This document shows positions 37,385 through 48,429 of a DNA stretch of 64,000 nucleotides, piece by piece; position 1 is the first letter of the stretch; each line of letters starts with the position of its first letter. The notes under the pieces are model-generated. The model did no database searches, was not told where the DNA came from, and saw nothing but the letters and a program-made list of their open reading frames with translations. This DNA comes from Homalodisca vitripennis. Taxonomy: Eukaryota; Arthropoda; Insecta; Hemiptera; Cicadellidae. The position numbers and the translations under genes are program-made. The stretch spans positions 194,981,501 to 195,045,500 of the forward strand of contig NC_060207.1 of assembly GCF_021130785.1 (NCBI RefSeq), read 5' to 3'.

Positions 37385-37450
37385 ATGGCAGCGCCAGGAA
37401 GGGAAATTATTGCGTATGGATGGAGATCAGCCATTGGGTGTCTGTGGTAA
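37385..37450 (+). other. Short ATG frame in a YY1-like context (possible first exon)
   Basis: GAAGATGGCAGCGCC at 37381-37395 resembles the YY1 motif AAGATGGCGGC found at some start sites. From the ATG at 37385 the frame reads MAAPGREIIAYGWRSAIGCL, then W and TAA at 37448. A donor-like GTAATT starts at 37447 and would remove the stop. Local CG content is raised. I do not recognise the protein; this is a hint only. Confidence 0.2.
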
Positions 37451-38847
37451 TTGCTACACTGGTTTCCAAAATTTCGAGTAGGGTACGGACGGTCCCGACC
37501 GCTGGTACTGATGCTGACTGCTTGCCGACGAGTGTCTATACTCCGTCACTCAGAGCTACTTCGCTCTTCGGGCAAACCATTATAAGTACGTCTTCTATGT
37601 ATGAACATTGAAATGTTTAAATATATAAATTAAATTCTCGGCCCATTTAAAGGAAATGAATTTCATCCTCTGGAAAATGATGGGATTGGATTGTTCAAGG
37701 TAATTTTGAAGGTTTAAATTTATTTTACTACATTCATTAAAAACTAATTAATGAACCAATTAATTGTGCTGAATTTTAAGGAGTATGGGAGGTTTAAAGT
37801 TAAAATATGTTTACTGTATAGACTTGCAACAAAAATATTTTCTGACGTATTTTTTACTTTCAGCTAAGTTTAATGTTTCAGACCTATTTAAGTTCAGCTC
37901 TAGACTAGATGTTATGGTACCGCTGATATCAGGTATCAAAAACTAAACGGCTGCAGTATTTTGCAGAACCGTTTCAACGTTTAGATGCTAAGTACTCAAT
38001 TCTATCAACAAAACATTTGAAAGTGACGAACTCAATTTCTGTTTGCACGACTCCTGTTGCCCGTCGCATTGATGAACTGCTGATAACGACAAGTAACGTT
38101 GTAGGTCCTTAAACTTCTCTAGGGCGAACGACAAATAGTTAAAACTGAGGCATTATGATACATAGTTCTCATAAAAAAATAACAGTGCTGAAATTGAAGA
38201 ACGTAAAACTACCCGTCAATAAATGTCAACCGTGTTTTGACTATAAATGTTACATAGCGCGGCTTGTGGAGACGACGATTTAAAAAAACCAAACGAGTTG
38301 AACTTTGTAGGCTACAGAATTGGATTTTTTTAGAGTCTTGGTTACGTTCATTTGGCAGCTCGGTATGTTGTTTCATTCTAATTTAATGCCGTTTAAACTT
38401 TTAAAGATCACAATTCTGTTATTTACGAACCAAGTGAAAAATAAGCGTATACTAAGTTACGTCCTTAGACAAAAGGTGATGTAAAATTCAGTGTTGTTCA
38501 ACTGTCACATTGCCTGTGACAGACGGTAAGAACACAAATGTAAGACATTTGTTGAACAAACCATGATACCATTCATGTTCATGGGAAAGTTTGTTTAGTT
38601 AAAGACAGTGAATTAAATTTTATGTTAATGGAATTTATTTTGGAGACTTACAGTACCCAAATTATAAAATCCTTATATTGTTTTTAAAAAATCGATAGGT
38701 TTGTTTCGGTTTATTGGGGAAGATGCACTAAACCAGTTGCTTGCAAATACATTTTTAAGATTCCCTTATTTTTTCTCACAAAAACAGCATTTCTTGTTAA
38801 TTATGTAATAATTTCAAACATTTCATGCTGAAACTAGCTGTATCTAA

Positions 38848-38849
<2 letters not shown>
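37451..38849. other. Non-coding DNA
   Basis: Nothing recognised. Confidence 0.4.
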
Positions 38850-38905
<56 letters not shown>

Positions 38906-39008
38906 TGTTCTTATAGCCCTATTTATATAATTTTTGTAATTCCTGAAGACGGCTTAAGCCGAAATATAGAAAATGTTTATTACAATAATTGAAGAATTCT
39001 TATTGAAG

Positions 39009-39061
<53 letters not shown>
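38850..39061. repeat. Two (TA)n tracts flanking a hammerhead-like motif
   Basis: TA tracts of about 50 nt lie at 38850-38903 and 39013-39061, separated by about 110 bp. Between them is CTGAAGA (38943-38949), the palindrome cggcttaagccg, and GAAA (38961-38964). The open frame through the second tract (poly Ile-Tyr) is an artefact. Confidence 0.9.
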
Positions 39062-39062
<1 letters not shown>

Positions 39063-40717
39063 TCAAATTATAATTGGAAACTAATTATAATGAAACTAGT
39101 TAGTTTAATGTTCAATGTGGGACAAAATCGTGCACGGAATTTCAGTTTAATTTTACTTCACTGCCATTTATTGTAGTAATCACTTTGTGTCGGATACAAG
39201 AATAACGTTTTCCAGCTAAAAATTGTCTGTGTTTAGTAAGTGACACTAACGTAGGTTTTTGTAGTCGTCATTTTATCAGTTCACTCCATAATTGAGCGGC
39301 GGCGAGTGGGTGGTTACCCGTAACAACCGCCCTGAAACCGTACTACCCCACCGCAAGTCGGTGTAGGTGAAATTCAAGTCATTCATTCTAGAATTTTACA
39401 AATCGTAAGAATTAGGTGATCTAAAATGTCCCCTTGGAATATTAGAGTCTTCAGAATATCGTGGAGATTTTAGAAGCACGTTCGCTGCTTAGGGTGAAGC
39501 TCTGGACGCACGCACGCAGCAGCTCACAAGCTTTAGCTCTCACTGATGCCCTGATCATGAGAAATATTATATTCAAATTTCCATTTCATGTGAAATTGTT
39601 ACAGTTATTGTGACGAAATGATTTATTACTAGCAATATTGTTATTGTTCGATTTATATCCACTGTTAAAAAAAATTAGTATGTTTATTATTTTAAGCCGC
39701 CGAAGCGCGTAATTTTTGTTTATAAATTGACGATTTAACCAAGTATTTATTAATTATCATGTAAAAATGCTTAATAAATACTTAATTTAATAAAAACATG
39801 ACCGTTAAATGAGACGGGTAAATGAGCGTCCGTAAATATTTGTTAACATTGACATTTCCTCATTGCATCGCATAAAATTATTTGTTTTTTTTATTCTGAA
39901 ATGAAGAAAGCGGTATTGATTTTGTAAAAAAACTATATATTGAAATAAACTTCATTCAGTAATGATTCAGATTCTGAAATTAGGAAGTAACAGTATTGAT
40001 TTTGTACTTTTTCAGAGTAAGCAGAACAATCTGGGGCTCTGAAAGTATTATCGGTCATCTAACCAGCTTACTCAGATCGACAAATAAAATAGTTAATTTC
40101 GGCGAGTTGAATAAAGGAAAACTAATGCGCAATACACATGCGCAGAAGTATGAAGCACTTAATACGCATGAGCAGTCGAGCCGAGACAGTAACGTTTCGT
40201 CACCCACAGTGTCCAGTGCGTATCAGCAGATCTCGAAACATTTCCTCTGCCTTTGTCAAGCTGTAGTACAACGATTACAGACAACAGTGACAGATTTCAC
40301 TCTTGGAACAAAAACCGTTAGGTTATATATTGAAATATACGTCATTCACATTGAAATTATTTTCAGTTTAAGAGAGTGAATTTTCAGCTTTATCTTTCGA
40401 AAAGGAGTAACTGATCTCTGTGGAATGCCGCGAGAGGGGTTAACCCTTCATTAACTATTCTCTTCCATCGAGCACATGTCTAGTTTCTTTTTTCATTTCA
40501 CGGCCTGTAGCTAGTAAACAACAAAGTATTGGCTGGATTTGGAAGATTGGAATGTATTTTAACCAACTGTATTTTTCATTTCTAATTACAAAATAATGTT
40601 TTTAATCGCGAAAAGTAAATTTTCTATGCTTTATTTGTAACACGCCTGGCCTCAGCGTTGCATTCTCCACTAAACACGATCGTCCCCTAAAGAGTCTTTA
40701 ATGTCTTTAAAGAGTCT
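39062..40717. other. Non-coding DNA
   Basis: A CG-richer patch lies at 39290-39560. 'aatgcgcaatacacatgcgc' at about 40123-40142 holds two NRF-1-like TGCGCA cores within a 127-codon frame that lacks an ATG start and recognisable domains. The sequence 'ggggttaacccttcattaac' at about 40436-40455 resembles TTAA element ends. Confidence 0.35.
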
Positions 40718-41405
40718 ATGTGAATGTTATATTAAGCTCCAATTCACCTTCCTCTTAGTGCAAAGTCTCGGATTTGCTGTCACAAACTTGACTCTGAAAT
40801 CTGGAGTCGTGTTCGTTTGAAGAGATGCATAATAATTCGGCGATGAACAAGCTTAAAATGACCTCGTTACATCGTTTCGACATCACGAGACCACAAGATG
40901 TAGTGGAATATAGGTGAAGAGATACCTCATCGATATATATCTCATATATATATATATCTCGAGATATCTCATTGCCTTATCAGATAGGTGCACAATTGAG
41001 TGCTCTACGATATGATATACACGATCTCTATGCACGGTGAAGCAGCCGAGTTTCTGCACATAAAGTAGCTATGGTGGGAAGGGTTGATTCCATGTGAATG
41101 TTGAGTTAAGCTCCAATGCACAAGAGATAAATTCACTCACATAAGACAATGAGAATACCTCTTCGCCTATATTCCACTATATCTTATGGTGTTTCTTATG
41201 TTTCACATAATGTAACGAGTTCATTTTGAGCTTCTTCGTCGCCTACTTTTTTAGGATCTCTTCAGACGAACATGACTCCAGATTCCAGGAGTCAAGTCTG
41301 TAACAACGTCAGATCCCAAACGCCACACTGAGAGGAAGGTGAACTGGAGCTTAACTCGATATTCACATGGAATCAACCTTCCCCACCATAGCTGCTTTAT
41401 GTGTA
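40718..41405. mobile_element. Large foldback with inverted arms of about 215 bp and a second inner inverted pair
   Basis: The left arm 40718-40930 is matched in reverse complement by 41150-41370: 'gtgaatgttatattaagctcc', 'ttcaccttcctct', 'cttgactc..aatctggagtc', 'tgttcgt.tgaagagat', 'ctcgttaca' and 'tagtggaatataggtgaaga' all recur in order. A second pair, 41057-41120 against 41341-41405 ('cacataaagtagctatggtg', 'ggttgattccatgtgaat'), means the right end has been used twice. The centre at 40930-40980 is a TA-rich palindrome. There is no coding frame. Confidence 0.75.
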
Positions 41406-41577
41406 CTGGTCCTAATTTCGAAAGATACTATTTCTCCGTTGTAAGGTGGTTAAGGTATTCATCCAAATTGTATTAGTATATAGGTTTTTACTTCGTTTAC
41501 TTAAGAGCATGTGACAGAAACACAGCTAAATTCAAAATATTTAGTGGCCAAAAGATGAGGACTTAGTGTTTGTACAG

Positions 41578-41680
41578 TAATGGTTACCAATCTCACCTGT
41601 CAAATGAGAGATCCAGGTCCCAGTCTCGGATTTCGAGCGGGCCTCTCTTTTGTATGTGAATCTTTATTGATATTAATTAG
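41578..41680 (+). repeat. tRNA-derived SINE-like unit 1
   Basis: 'atggttaccaatctcacctg' followed by 'gagatccaggtcccagtctc' has the layout of a degenerate tRNA body (A-box region, then a B box near GGTTCGAATCC), followed by 'tctttattgatattaatt'. It is too degenerate to be a functional tRNA. Confidence 0.4.
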
Positions 41681-41820
41681 ACTATTATCACTCAGGTAGA
41701 TTTTAGGAATGTTTTTAAATTGTTTGACATGTACTTAATCTTCCACTCACACGTTACTTTGCCTGCTGTTACAGAAACATCCAAAAACAAAATTATTGAT
41801 AGACAAAATGTAAGGGCTCT

Positions 41821-41930
41821 GTTGTATCACGAAAAGAATTCCTAACCGAGGAAGTGCGAGATAAGGGTTCGTGTCCCGTGGTAGGGGAACGTTTTGTTTA
41901 TAAACCTTTATGGATGTTAATATCAATTAT
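41821..41930 (+). repeat. tRNA-derived SINE-like unit 2
   Basis: 'gagataagggttcgtgtccc' gives a near-perfect pol III B box (GGTTCGNNNCC). The tail 'cctttatggatgttaatatc' parallels unit 1. The upstream tRNA half ('gaattcctaaccgaggaagtg') is related to unit 1 but eroded. Confidence 0.45.
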
Positions 41931-41959
41931 TTTCTAATAATTCTATTCGATAAACTTGA

Positions 41960-42440
41960 AAAAATTCTATATGTCCGTCTGTCCGCTCAATATCTCGATC
42001 GGACAGGCTTACAGACTTGAAATTTGCATGAAGCTTCATTTCTATATGAGCAGCACTGAGTTTGATGTCACTCCATTAGCGTTAATGAACATTCTTAAAT
42101 TGATCTTATTGGTTAACCATGAGAGAATGGCAAGATTCCAGGATAAATAAATAGTAAACTGACTTAAAATTTTACATTAAAATTTCTGTACAGACAAAAA
42201 TGAGTTCAACGATAGTGCATGTCCAACCATGGGATTTGACTGAGCGTCATTGAAGCCTGTCACAGTTTGGCACAATTTCCTTTATCTGCCGGGGGGGGGG
42301 AGGTGTAAAAATTTATTTTCGATAAGATTGTCCGCAGAACATAACAGAATTAAATGAATTACAGACTTGACATTTTGCGTGCAACCTCAGCAGAGTCTGT
42401 TACACAACACGGTATGGTGCACTACTTCCTTGTGTGTTGT
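41960..42440 (+). repeat. Dispersed repeat family B, copy 4 (two modules)
   Basis: First module: 'tgtccgtctgtccgctcaat', 'agacttgaaatttgcatgaa', 'gcttcatttctatatgag', 'gagtttgatgtcactccatt'. Second module from 42180: 'gtacagacaaaaatgagttc', 'catgtccaaccatgggattt', 'gactgagcgtcattgaagcc', 'acttgacattttgcgtgcaa', 'gcagagtctgttacaca'. The 64-codon frame at 41956-42150 is derived from it. Confidence 0.8.
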
Positions 42441-42765
42441 GTCGAGTGTATAGGAATACCTTTGTGCATTATTAACTTTTTGTATTTGTTTTAATACCAT
42501 TGATAACCACGCTTGTTTATTGCTATTATCTACGATTTGTGTGAAAAGTTTAAATTATTTGTCAAGTATTTAAATAGCGTAGTATATTCCAGTTAAGTAA
42601 GTAGAGTAGTTTTTAAGCCCCATTCCTTGTATCACTATTTTTACTCTGAATTAATTAAAATGTGGACGGACGGTGCGGTTATCAGAGGACAACGTCACAC
42701 CCTTATCAGTGTTATATTTATCTTTTTTTGACCTTTTCCTCGATTTGATGTTTTTTTCCATTTGT
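42441..42765. other. Non-coding DNA
   Basis: It ends in a strong acceptor-like tract, 'ttttttccatttgtattgcag', broken by position at 42773; nothing else is recognised. Confidence 0.35.
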
Positions 42766-42773
42766 ATTGCAGT

Positions 42774-43180
42774 ACGAAGGAACTGGCGGCCTTGTGGTAA
42801 CCAGACCGACCTATATTAACGCGGGACTATCAGACCGCATCAGTGTAAACTGTAATTACCACTGTATTGTATGGATTGTACTGTATCGAGTTTCGTACCA
42901 GTTGCAGGTACCACTCACTGTGTGCTCGTGTAATTGTTCCTCAGTTATCGTTATCAGCCGTTAATGATATCTTATCTTTATCGTCATCGTCTTCCGGTGA
43001 CCGCGACGCGACGCGCCATCACACCACACCGGTGAGCTACACTGTACTGCTTCACTGTGCAGTTCTCTTTGTTCTGTACACTAACACGATAGCGCCTCTC
43101 AACTCAACTCTCAAGAGTACGTGCAGCGCGTATTGCGTGAAAAAGGAAAATAATCTCCTTCAAAGTGACAGATGAACTGA
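42774..43180 (+). promoter_or_regulatory. CpG-rich island preceded by a strong splice acceptor
   Basis: CG-rich ('ccgcgacgcgacgcgccatc', 'gtgcagcgcgtattgcg'). A pyrimidine tract and CAG end at 42773, and the sequence after it is open for about 190 nt: YEGTGGLVVTRPTYINAGLS, then DRISV. No domain is recognised, and two overlapping frames are open, as expected of GC-rich DNA. It may be an exon of an unknown transcript or a regulatory island. Confidence 0.25.
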
Positions 43181-44385
43181 ATCTGTTTGTGTATTCTTAC
43201 AGAATATATATTTTTTAAATACAGAAACGGTTTATGGTTGAGAATATTATATTGTTGCAACAAGGACTCTTGTCCGCGTTGTTCCACTATTTTTTTTTAT
43301 TTACCCCTCTACACATATGTCCAATACACTTGGTGTGTCTGATCGTCTTTTATTAAATAATGATTTTGTTTCCAACTAAGTCGACCACATAGGGGAAAGG
43401 GAAAACAGGTTTCCATTAATCGGTTCGAAAACAGATATATTGTTTTGATGTTGAAAGCTAATGTACATTACCGAGCGAAAATATAATGTTCTAGTGTTTT
43501 TAATCTGTAGACGATAATATCCTGAATTCTTCATGGCTGTTTTACGCATTTCCATGCATTGGATACCGCAGAATAAAATGATATTATGGAATTACTGATT
43601 AGATGAGATTCAAGGGCGTTGTACAAAAGTTTTGTTTTAAAAATGTATCTATCCAATATAACTTGTAATTTTTCCTTATATGTCTACAAAAATTAAATAT
43701 TTTTACGATACATCAACTATTTACTTCGTTTTTATGCCTGTAGTACTTAAACATTTTTACGATATATCAACTATTGACAGATTAATGCAAACCAAGCAAA
43801 TCAATTTTTTTAAATTTCGAATGGTCTTACTTTAACGATGGCTTTGGCAGCACCTTCGTTGTTACACATCATGTTGCAACGAAGATGTACTAATTATTCC
43901 GATTGTGGGGTTTTCACGCCCTAAAATTAAAATTAAAAAATACTAGTGATAATATGCTAATCGAATGCCTCAATTAGATATTTGGGTTTTTCTTATCGCG
44001 TTTAACTTAACCTCTGCTGCCATGTCCATTAGGACAATTATAAAACCTGCATTGTATATGTCATAATTAACAGTTGTAGTTTACGGTGTGTCTGTCAATC
44101 ATTAATTTTGAACGAATGGCGATTAAGATATAGTTAACGATAATATTCGTGTAACGACGAAATTGTTTTATTTTTTTTAAGAACGGACGTAGTTGACAGC
44201 GAGGCCGAACTTGGCAAATCCGAATTTCACCGTCTTAGTCAAGTATTTTCAAAAACATTTTTTGCCCATCCACAAGCATTTGGTAATGTTGTATAAATGG
44301 ACAGTTGTTCGCTAATTTAGGAAATGGACGATTACTGGCAGAAAATTAGTGGCTGATCAATAGACGGTTAAAACTAAGTGATTTA
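43181..44385. other. AT-rich non-coding DNA
   Basis: Nothing recognised. Confidence 0.4.
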
Positions 44386-44520
44386 GAGTGTGACAGGACG
44401 AACCCCCCTGGGGGTCGCTGCCGCCCCTCCCTACCCTCGGCGCTGGCCCCAACGTTCACAGCGTGCATTACGCGAATCCCGAATAAAGCAGGCTTCCGCG
44501 TGTCACCACTCTCAATTTGG
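44386..44520. promoter_or_regulatory. Short GC-rich island
   Basis: 'gaacccccctgggggtcgct', 'gccgcccctccctaccctcg' and 'gcgctggccccaacg' stand out sharply from AT-rich flanks. No frame or known motif set assigns a function. Confidence 0.25.
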
Positions 44521-45545
44521 CATTATTTTTACCTTTCCCTCGCGTCCATAAGTGGGGTTTTAATGGTCATATTTAAATTTTCTCTGGAAATTAAAAAATA
44601 GTTGAGATTCTTCCCATGAGCGAACGGTCTTCATTTATAATCAATTCATTAGATGCAAAATAACACAAACTGCTTTTTTTATTCTCGTACGATAAAAGCA
44701 GAATTCACTCGAAACTATAAATGTATTTCTAAAAATATGTGAAATGTGCCATGTAAGTTTGATTTATGAATAGTTTAAAACCCCGATTTTGTGCATTTTT
44801 AGCGTACATTTTCTTAACCTGTTATAAATATTGATAAAAACAAATCTAAGTATCTCTTCATGTCTAAAAAGCGACATTTTTTAAGAACGCTCCAGCGTAA
44901 TTTTTAAAAGATTTCAAATGAAAATCTATTAAATAACTGAAATACCATAAATGGCGACTTTATAAAAACTGTCTTTGAAGAGGGGTTTATTCTGTTTGTG
45001 TAAAGATACACGGAGAACTATGAAGACCCAAATGGCGTCCCAATCTAAACTACCCCTAAGGACTCTGTACTGTAGTGAGGTTCTATTATAAGAGGGAGAG
45101 TTTGAACCGTGTATTGGTACTGCATTTTTGCACCGTAATAAACGATGTATTTATTATTTGCCATGTAATTTATGGTTTTTATTGTAATGTATATTTGATC
45201 ATACATCGTATATGTTTAATTTTTCCTTACCATAATTAATTGGGTTTACCAAGTTTCCGAGTCTTATACTGGGACAATCTAATGTTTTAGATATTTAATT
45301 TTGATCAGAGTATAAAACGTCAAACATTTCAAAACTACCAATGCTTCTCTTATTAAAAAAACTAACTTACTGTAGATTTATTCAATTCATTAAATAACCC
45401 AATGTTACTGCACCAAGCTGTCAATGTGACAGAGATCATCTATATCCAGGATGTTCGTTGGCGGACATAGATATCAAGCAGTATGCTATGGCAAGCCCCA
45501 TACATGTGACATCTTTATGACTGAGGTCAGATGGGTTTATCGATG
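44521..45545. other. AT-rich non-coding DNA
   Basis: Nothing recognised. Confidence 0.4.
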
Positions 45546-45547
45546 TT

Positions 45548-47160
45548 AGGCATTAGTTGTAACGCAGGCTGCAGTTGCAAGCACTTCCTATACAGTTGGC
45601 TTCTTGACGAGTGAGGTCGACAAAAGGTGGTTGTTAACGTTTTTGGGCAGTAGTATCACGCAGGTTGCTGTTGCAAGCACTGCCTATACAGTTGGATTCT
45701 TGACGAGTGAGGTCGACAAAAGGTGGTTGTTAAAGTTTTTGGGCAGTAGTATCACGCAGGCTGCAGTTGCAAGCACTGCCTATACAGTTGGATTCTTGAC
45801 GAGTGAGGTCGACAAAAGGTGGTTGTTAAAGTTTTTGGGCAGTAGTATCACGCAGGCTGCAGTTGCAAGCACTGCCTATACAGTTGGATTCTTGACGAGT
45901 GAGGTCGACAAAAGGTGGTTGTTAAAGTTTTTTGGGCAGTAGTATCCCGCAGGCTGCAGTTGCAAGCACTGCCTATACAGTTGGATTCTTGACGAGTGAG
46001 GTCGACAAAAGGTGGTTGTTAAAGTTTTTGGGCAGTAGTATCACGCAGGCTGCAGTTGCAAGCACTGCCTATACAGTTGGATTCTTGACGAGTGAGGTCG
46101 ACAAAAGGTGGTTGTTAAAGTTTTTGGGCAGTAGTATCACGCAGGTTGCTGTTGCAAGCACTGCCTATACAGTTGGATTCTTGACGAGTGAGGTCGACAA
46201 AAGGTGGTTGTTAAAGTTTTTGGGCAGTAGTATCACGCAGGTTGCTGTTGCAAGCACTGCCTATACAGTTGGATTCTTGACGAGTGAGGTCGACAAAAGG
46301 TGGTTGTTAACGTTTTTGGGCAGTAGTATCACGCAGGCTGCAGTTGCAAGCACTGCCTATACAGTTGGCTTCTTGACGACTGAGGTCGACAAAAGGTGGT
46401 TGTTAACGTTTTTGGGCAGTAGTATTACGCAGGCTGCAGTTGCAAGCACTTCCTATACAGTTGGCTTCTTGACGAGTGAGGTCGACAAAAGGTGGTTGTT
46501 AAAGTTTTTGGGCAGTAGTATCACGCAGGTTGCTGTTGCAAGCACTGCCTATACAGTTGGATTCTTGACGAGTGAGGTCGACAAAAGGTGGTTGTTAAAG
46601 TTTTTGGGCAGTAGTATCACGCAGGTTGCTGTTGCAAGCACTGCCTATACAGTTGGATTCTTGACGAGTGAGGTCGACAAAAGGTGGTTGTTAAAGTTTT
46701 TGGGCAGTAGTATCACGCAGGTTGCTGTTGCAAGCACTGTCTATACAGTTGGATTCTTGACGAGTGAGGTCGACAAAAAGTTGGTTGTTAAAGTTTTTGG
46801 GCAGTAGTATCACGCAGGTTGCTGTTGCAAGCACTGCCTATACAGTTGGATTCTTGACGAGTGAGGTCGACAAAAGATGGTTGTTAAAGTTTTTGGGCAG
46901 TAGTATCACGCAGGCTGCAGTTGCAAGCACTGCCTATACAGTTGGATTCTTGACGAGTGAGGTCGACAAAAGGTGGTTGTTAAAGTTTTTGGGCAGTAGT
47001 ATCACGCAGGCTGCAGTTGCAATCATTTCCTATAGAATTGGCATCTTGACAACTACTGAGGTCGACAAAAGGTAGGGGTCATTGTTTTTTGGAATTGGTA
47101 TCATGCAGGATATTGTTGCAAGCACTTCTCGTTCAGTCGATATCTTGACGACTTAAGATT
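45548..47160 (+). repeat. 96-bp minisatellite B, about 16 units, nearly continuous open frame
   Basis: The unit is 'ttcttgacgagtgaggtcga', 'caaaaggtggttgttaaagt', 'ttttgggcagtagtatcacg', 'caggctgcagttgcaagcac', 'tgcctatacagttgga' (96 bp; anchors 45601, 45697 and onward). Conceptually it gives a 32-residue unit (SSITQVAVASTAYTVGFLTS, then EVDKRWLLKFLG). One extra T near 45930 and one extra A near 46780 shift the frame. The frame has no ATG (a stop lies at 45547), and the third codon positions are not freer to vary than the others, so coding is unlikely. Variants gctgcag and gttgctg alternate in blocks. The last two units decay. Confidence 0.95.
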
Positions 47161-47370
47161 GACAAAAGGGGAAGGTTTTCGTTTCCCAGACTGCTGTTTC
47201 AAGCACGTCTTCCACATTCAGTAGCTATTGTAACAACTGACGTTGGCGATGTAGGTGACCAGTGTTATTATATCCAAAAAGATTTTTTACGAATAATCAT
47301 CCAATTAATCGCAACCTTGAATGTAACTCGTTTTATGATTTTAAAACTTCATTTTACCAGAGCGTTTTAA
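47161..47370. other. Non-coding DNA
   Basis: Decaying remains of the preceding array, then AT-rich sequence. Confidence 0.4.
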
Positions 47371-47413
47371 ATTCTGTCTGAGGAAAGGATCGGACAGATT
47401 TGAAACGTCGTGT
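47371..47413 (+). ncRNA. CTGAGGA-stem-GAAAC motif resembling a hammerhead core
   Basis: CTGAGGA at 47378-47384 and GAAAC at 47402-47406 are followed by GTCGTGTC, whose final GTC fits the usual cleavage triplet after a 2-bp stem III. The conserved 'GAAACGT-GTGT' string is shared with 25563. However, the best local hairpin pairs 'attctgtc' with 'gacagatt' and would include the core, so it is probably decayed or only related in sequence. Confidence 0.3.
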
Positions 47414-47630
47414 CCTTTTTTACAAGACTGTTAACCATGTAATACCCTGTTAAATCCAAAACGAAGATCACATATTTTTGTAAAAGGAATTCTGAGTCTC
47501 TCTCTAAAACTGTAGATGTCTGGAACATCGTAATGTTGTGAAATTATTGATTGATTTTTTTTGGACCTGGTTAATTTTGCTCTCGTAGTGCAGGAATTTA
47601 ACTATAAGTGGTTATTTTATTTGTCTTATG

Positions 47631-48392
47631 GGGTCGATCTAACTCGCTTTATATTGTACTCCGAGACATGGCATCACTCTCCAAGTGAAATGTTGTAGTG
47701 ATGCATGCATAAATACGAAACTTTTGTAATTGCTTGGGGTCCGATGGAATTCGCTTTATATTGTACTCCGAGACATGGCATCACTCTCCAAGTGAAATGT
47801 TGTAGTGATGCATGCATAAATACGAAACTTTTGTAATTGCTTGGGGTCCGATGGAATTCGCTTTATATTGTACTCCGAGACATGGCATCACTCTCCAAGT
47901 GAAATGTTGTAGTGATGCATGCATAAATACGAAACTTTTGTAATTGCTTGGGGTCCGATGGAATTCGCTTTATATTGTACTCCGAGACATGGCATCACTC
48001 TCCAAGTGAAATGTTGTAGTGATGCATGCATAAATACGAAACTTTTGTAATTGCTTGGGGTCGATCTAATTCGCTTTATATTGTACTCCGAGACATGGCA
48101 TCACTCTCCAAGTGAAATGTTGTAGTGATGCATGCATAAATACGAAACTTTTGTAATTGCTTGGGGTCCGATGGAATTCGCTTTATATTGTACTCCGAGA
48201 CATGGCATCACTCTCCAAGTGAAATGTTGTAGTGATGCATGCATAAATACGAAACTTTTGTAATTGCTTGGGGTCCGATGGAATTCGCTTTATATTGTAC
48301 TCCGAGACATGGCATCACTCTCCAAGTGAAATGTTGTAGTGATGCATGCATAAATACGAAACTTTTGTAATTGCTTGGGGTCCGATGGAATT
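47631..48392 (+). repeat. 107-bp minisatellite, seven near-identical units
   Basis: 'ccgagacatg' falls at 47661, 47768, 47875, 47982, 48088, 48195 and 48302. Units start with either 'gggtccgatggaattcgc' or the shorter 'gggtcgatctaattcgc'. The short form occurs in units 1 and 5, suggesting duplication of a four-unit block. Each unit carries an inverted repeat GCATCACT/AGTGATGC (47671-47678 with 47697-47704) followed by ATGCATGCAT. Near identity implies recent expansion. Confidence 0.97.
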
Positions 48393-48429
48393 TTTTTCAC
48401 AGGTCGTTTGTTTTCTCATTATATTGATA

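Noticed and set aside
41821..41892. Functional tRNA gene
   Set aside because: It has a B box, but the acceptor and anticodon arms do not pair. It is a SINE-like relic.
45604..47075. Three consecutive open frames of 112, 291 and 103 codons as a repeat protein
   Set aside because: They are a 96-bp minisatellite read as codons. There is no ATG, two single-base indels shift the frame, and a stop lies directly upstream at 45547.
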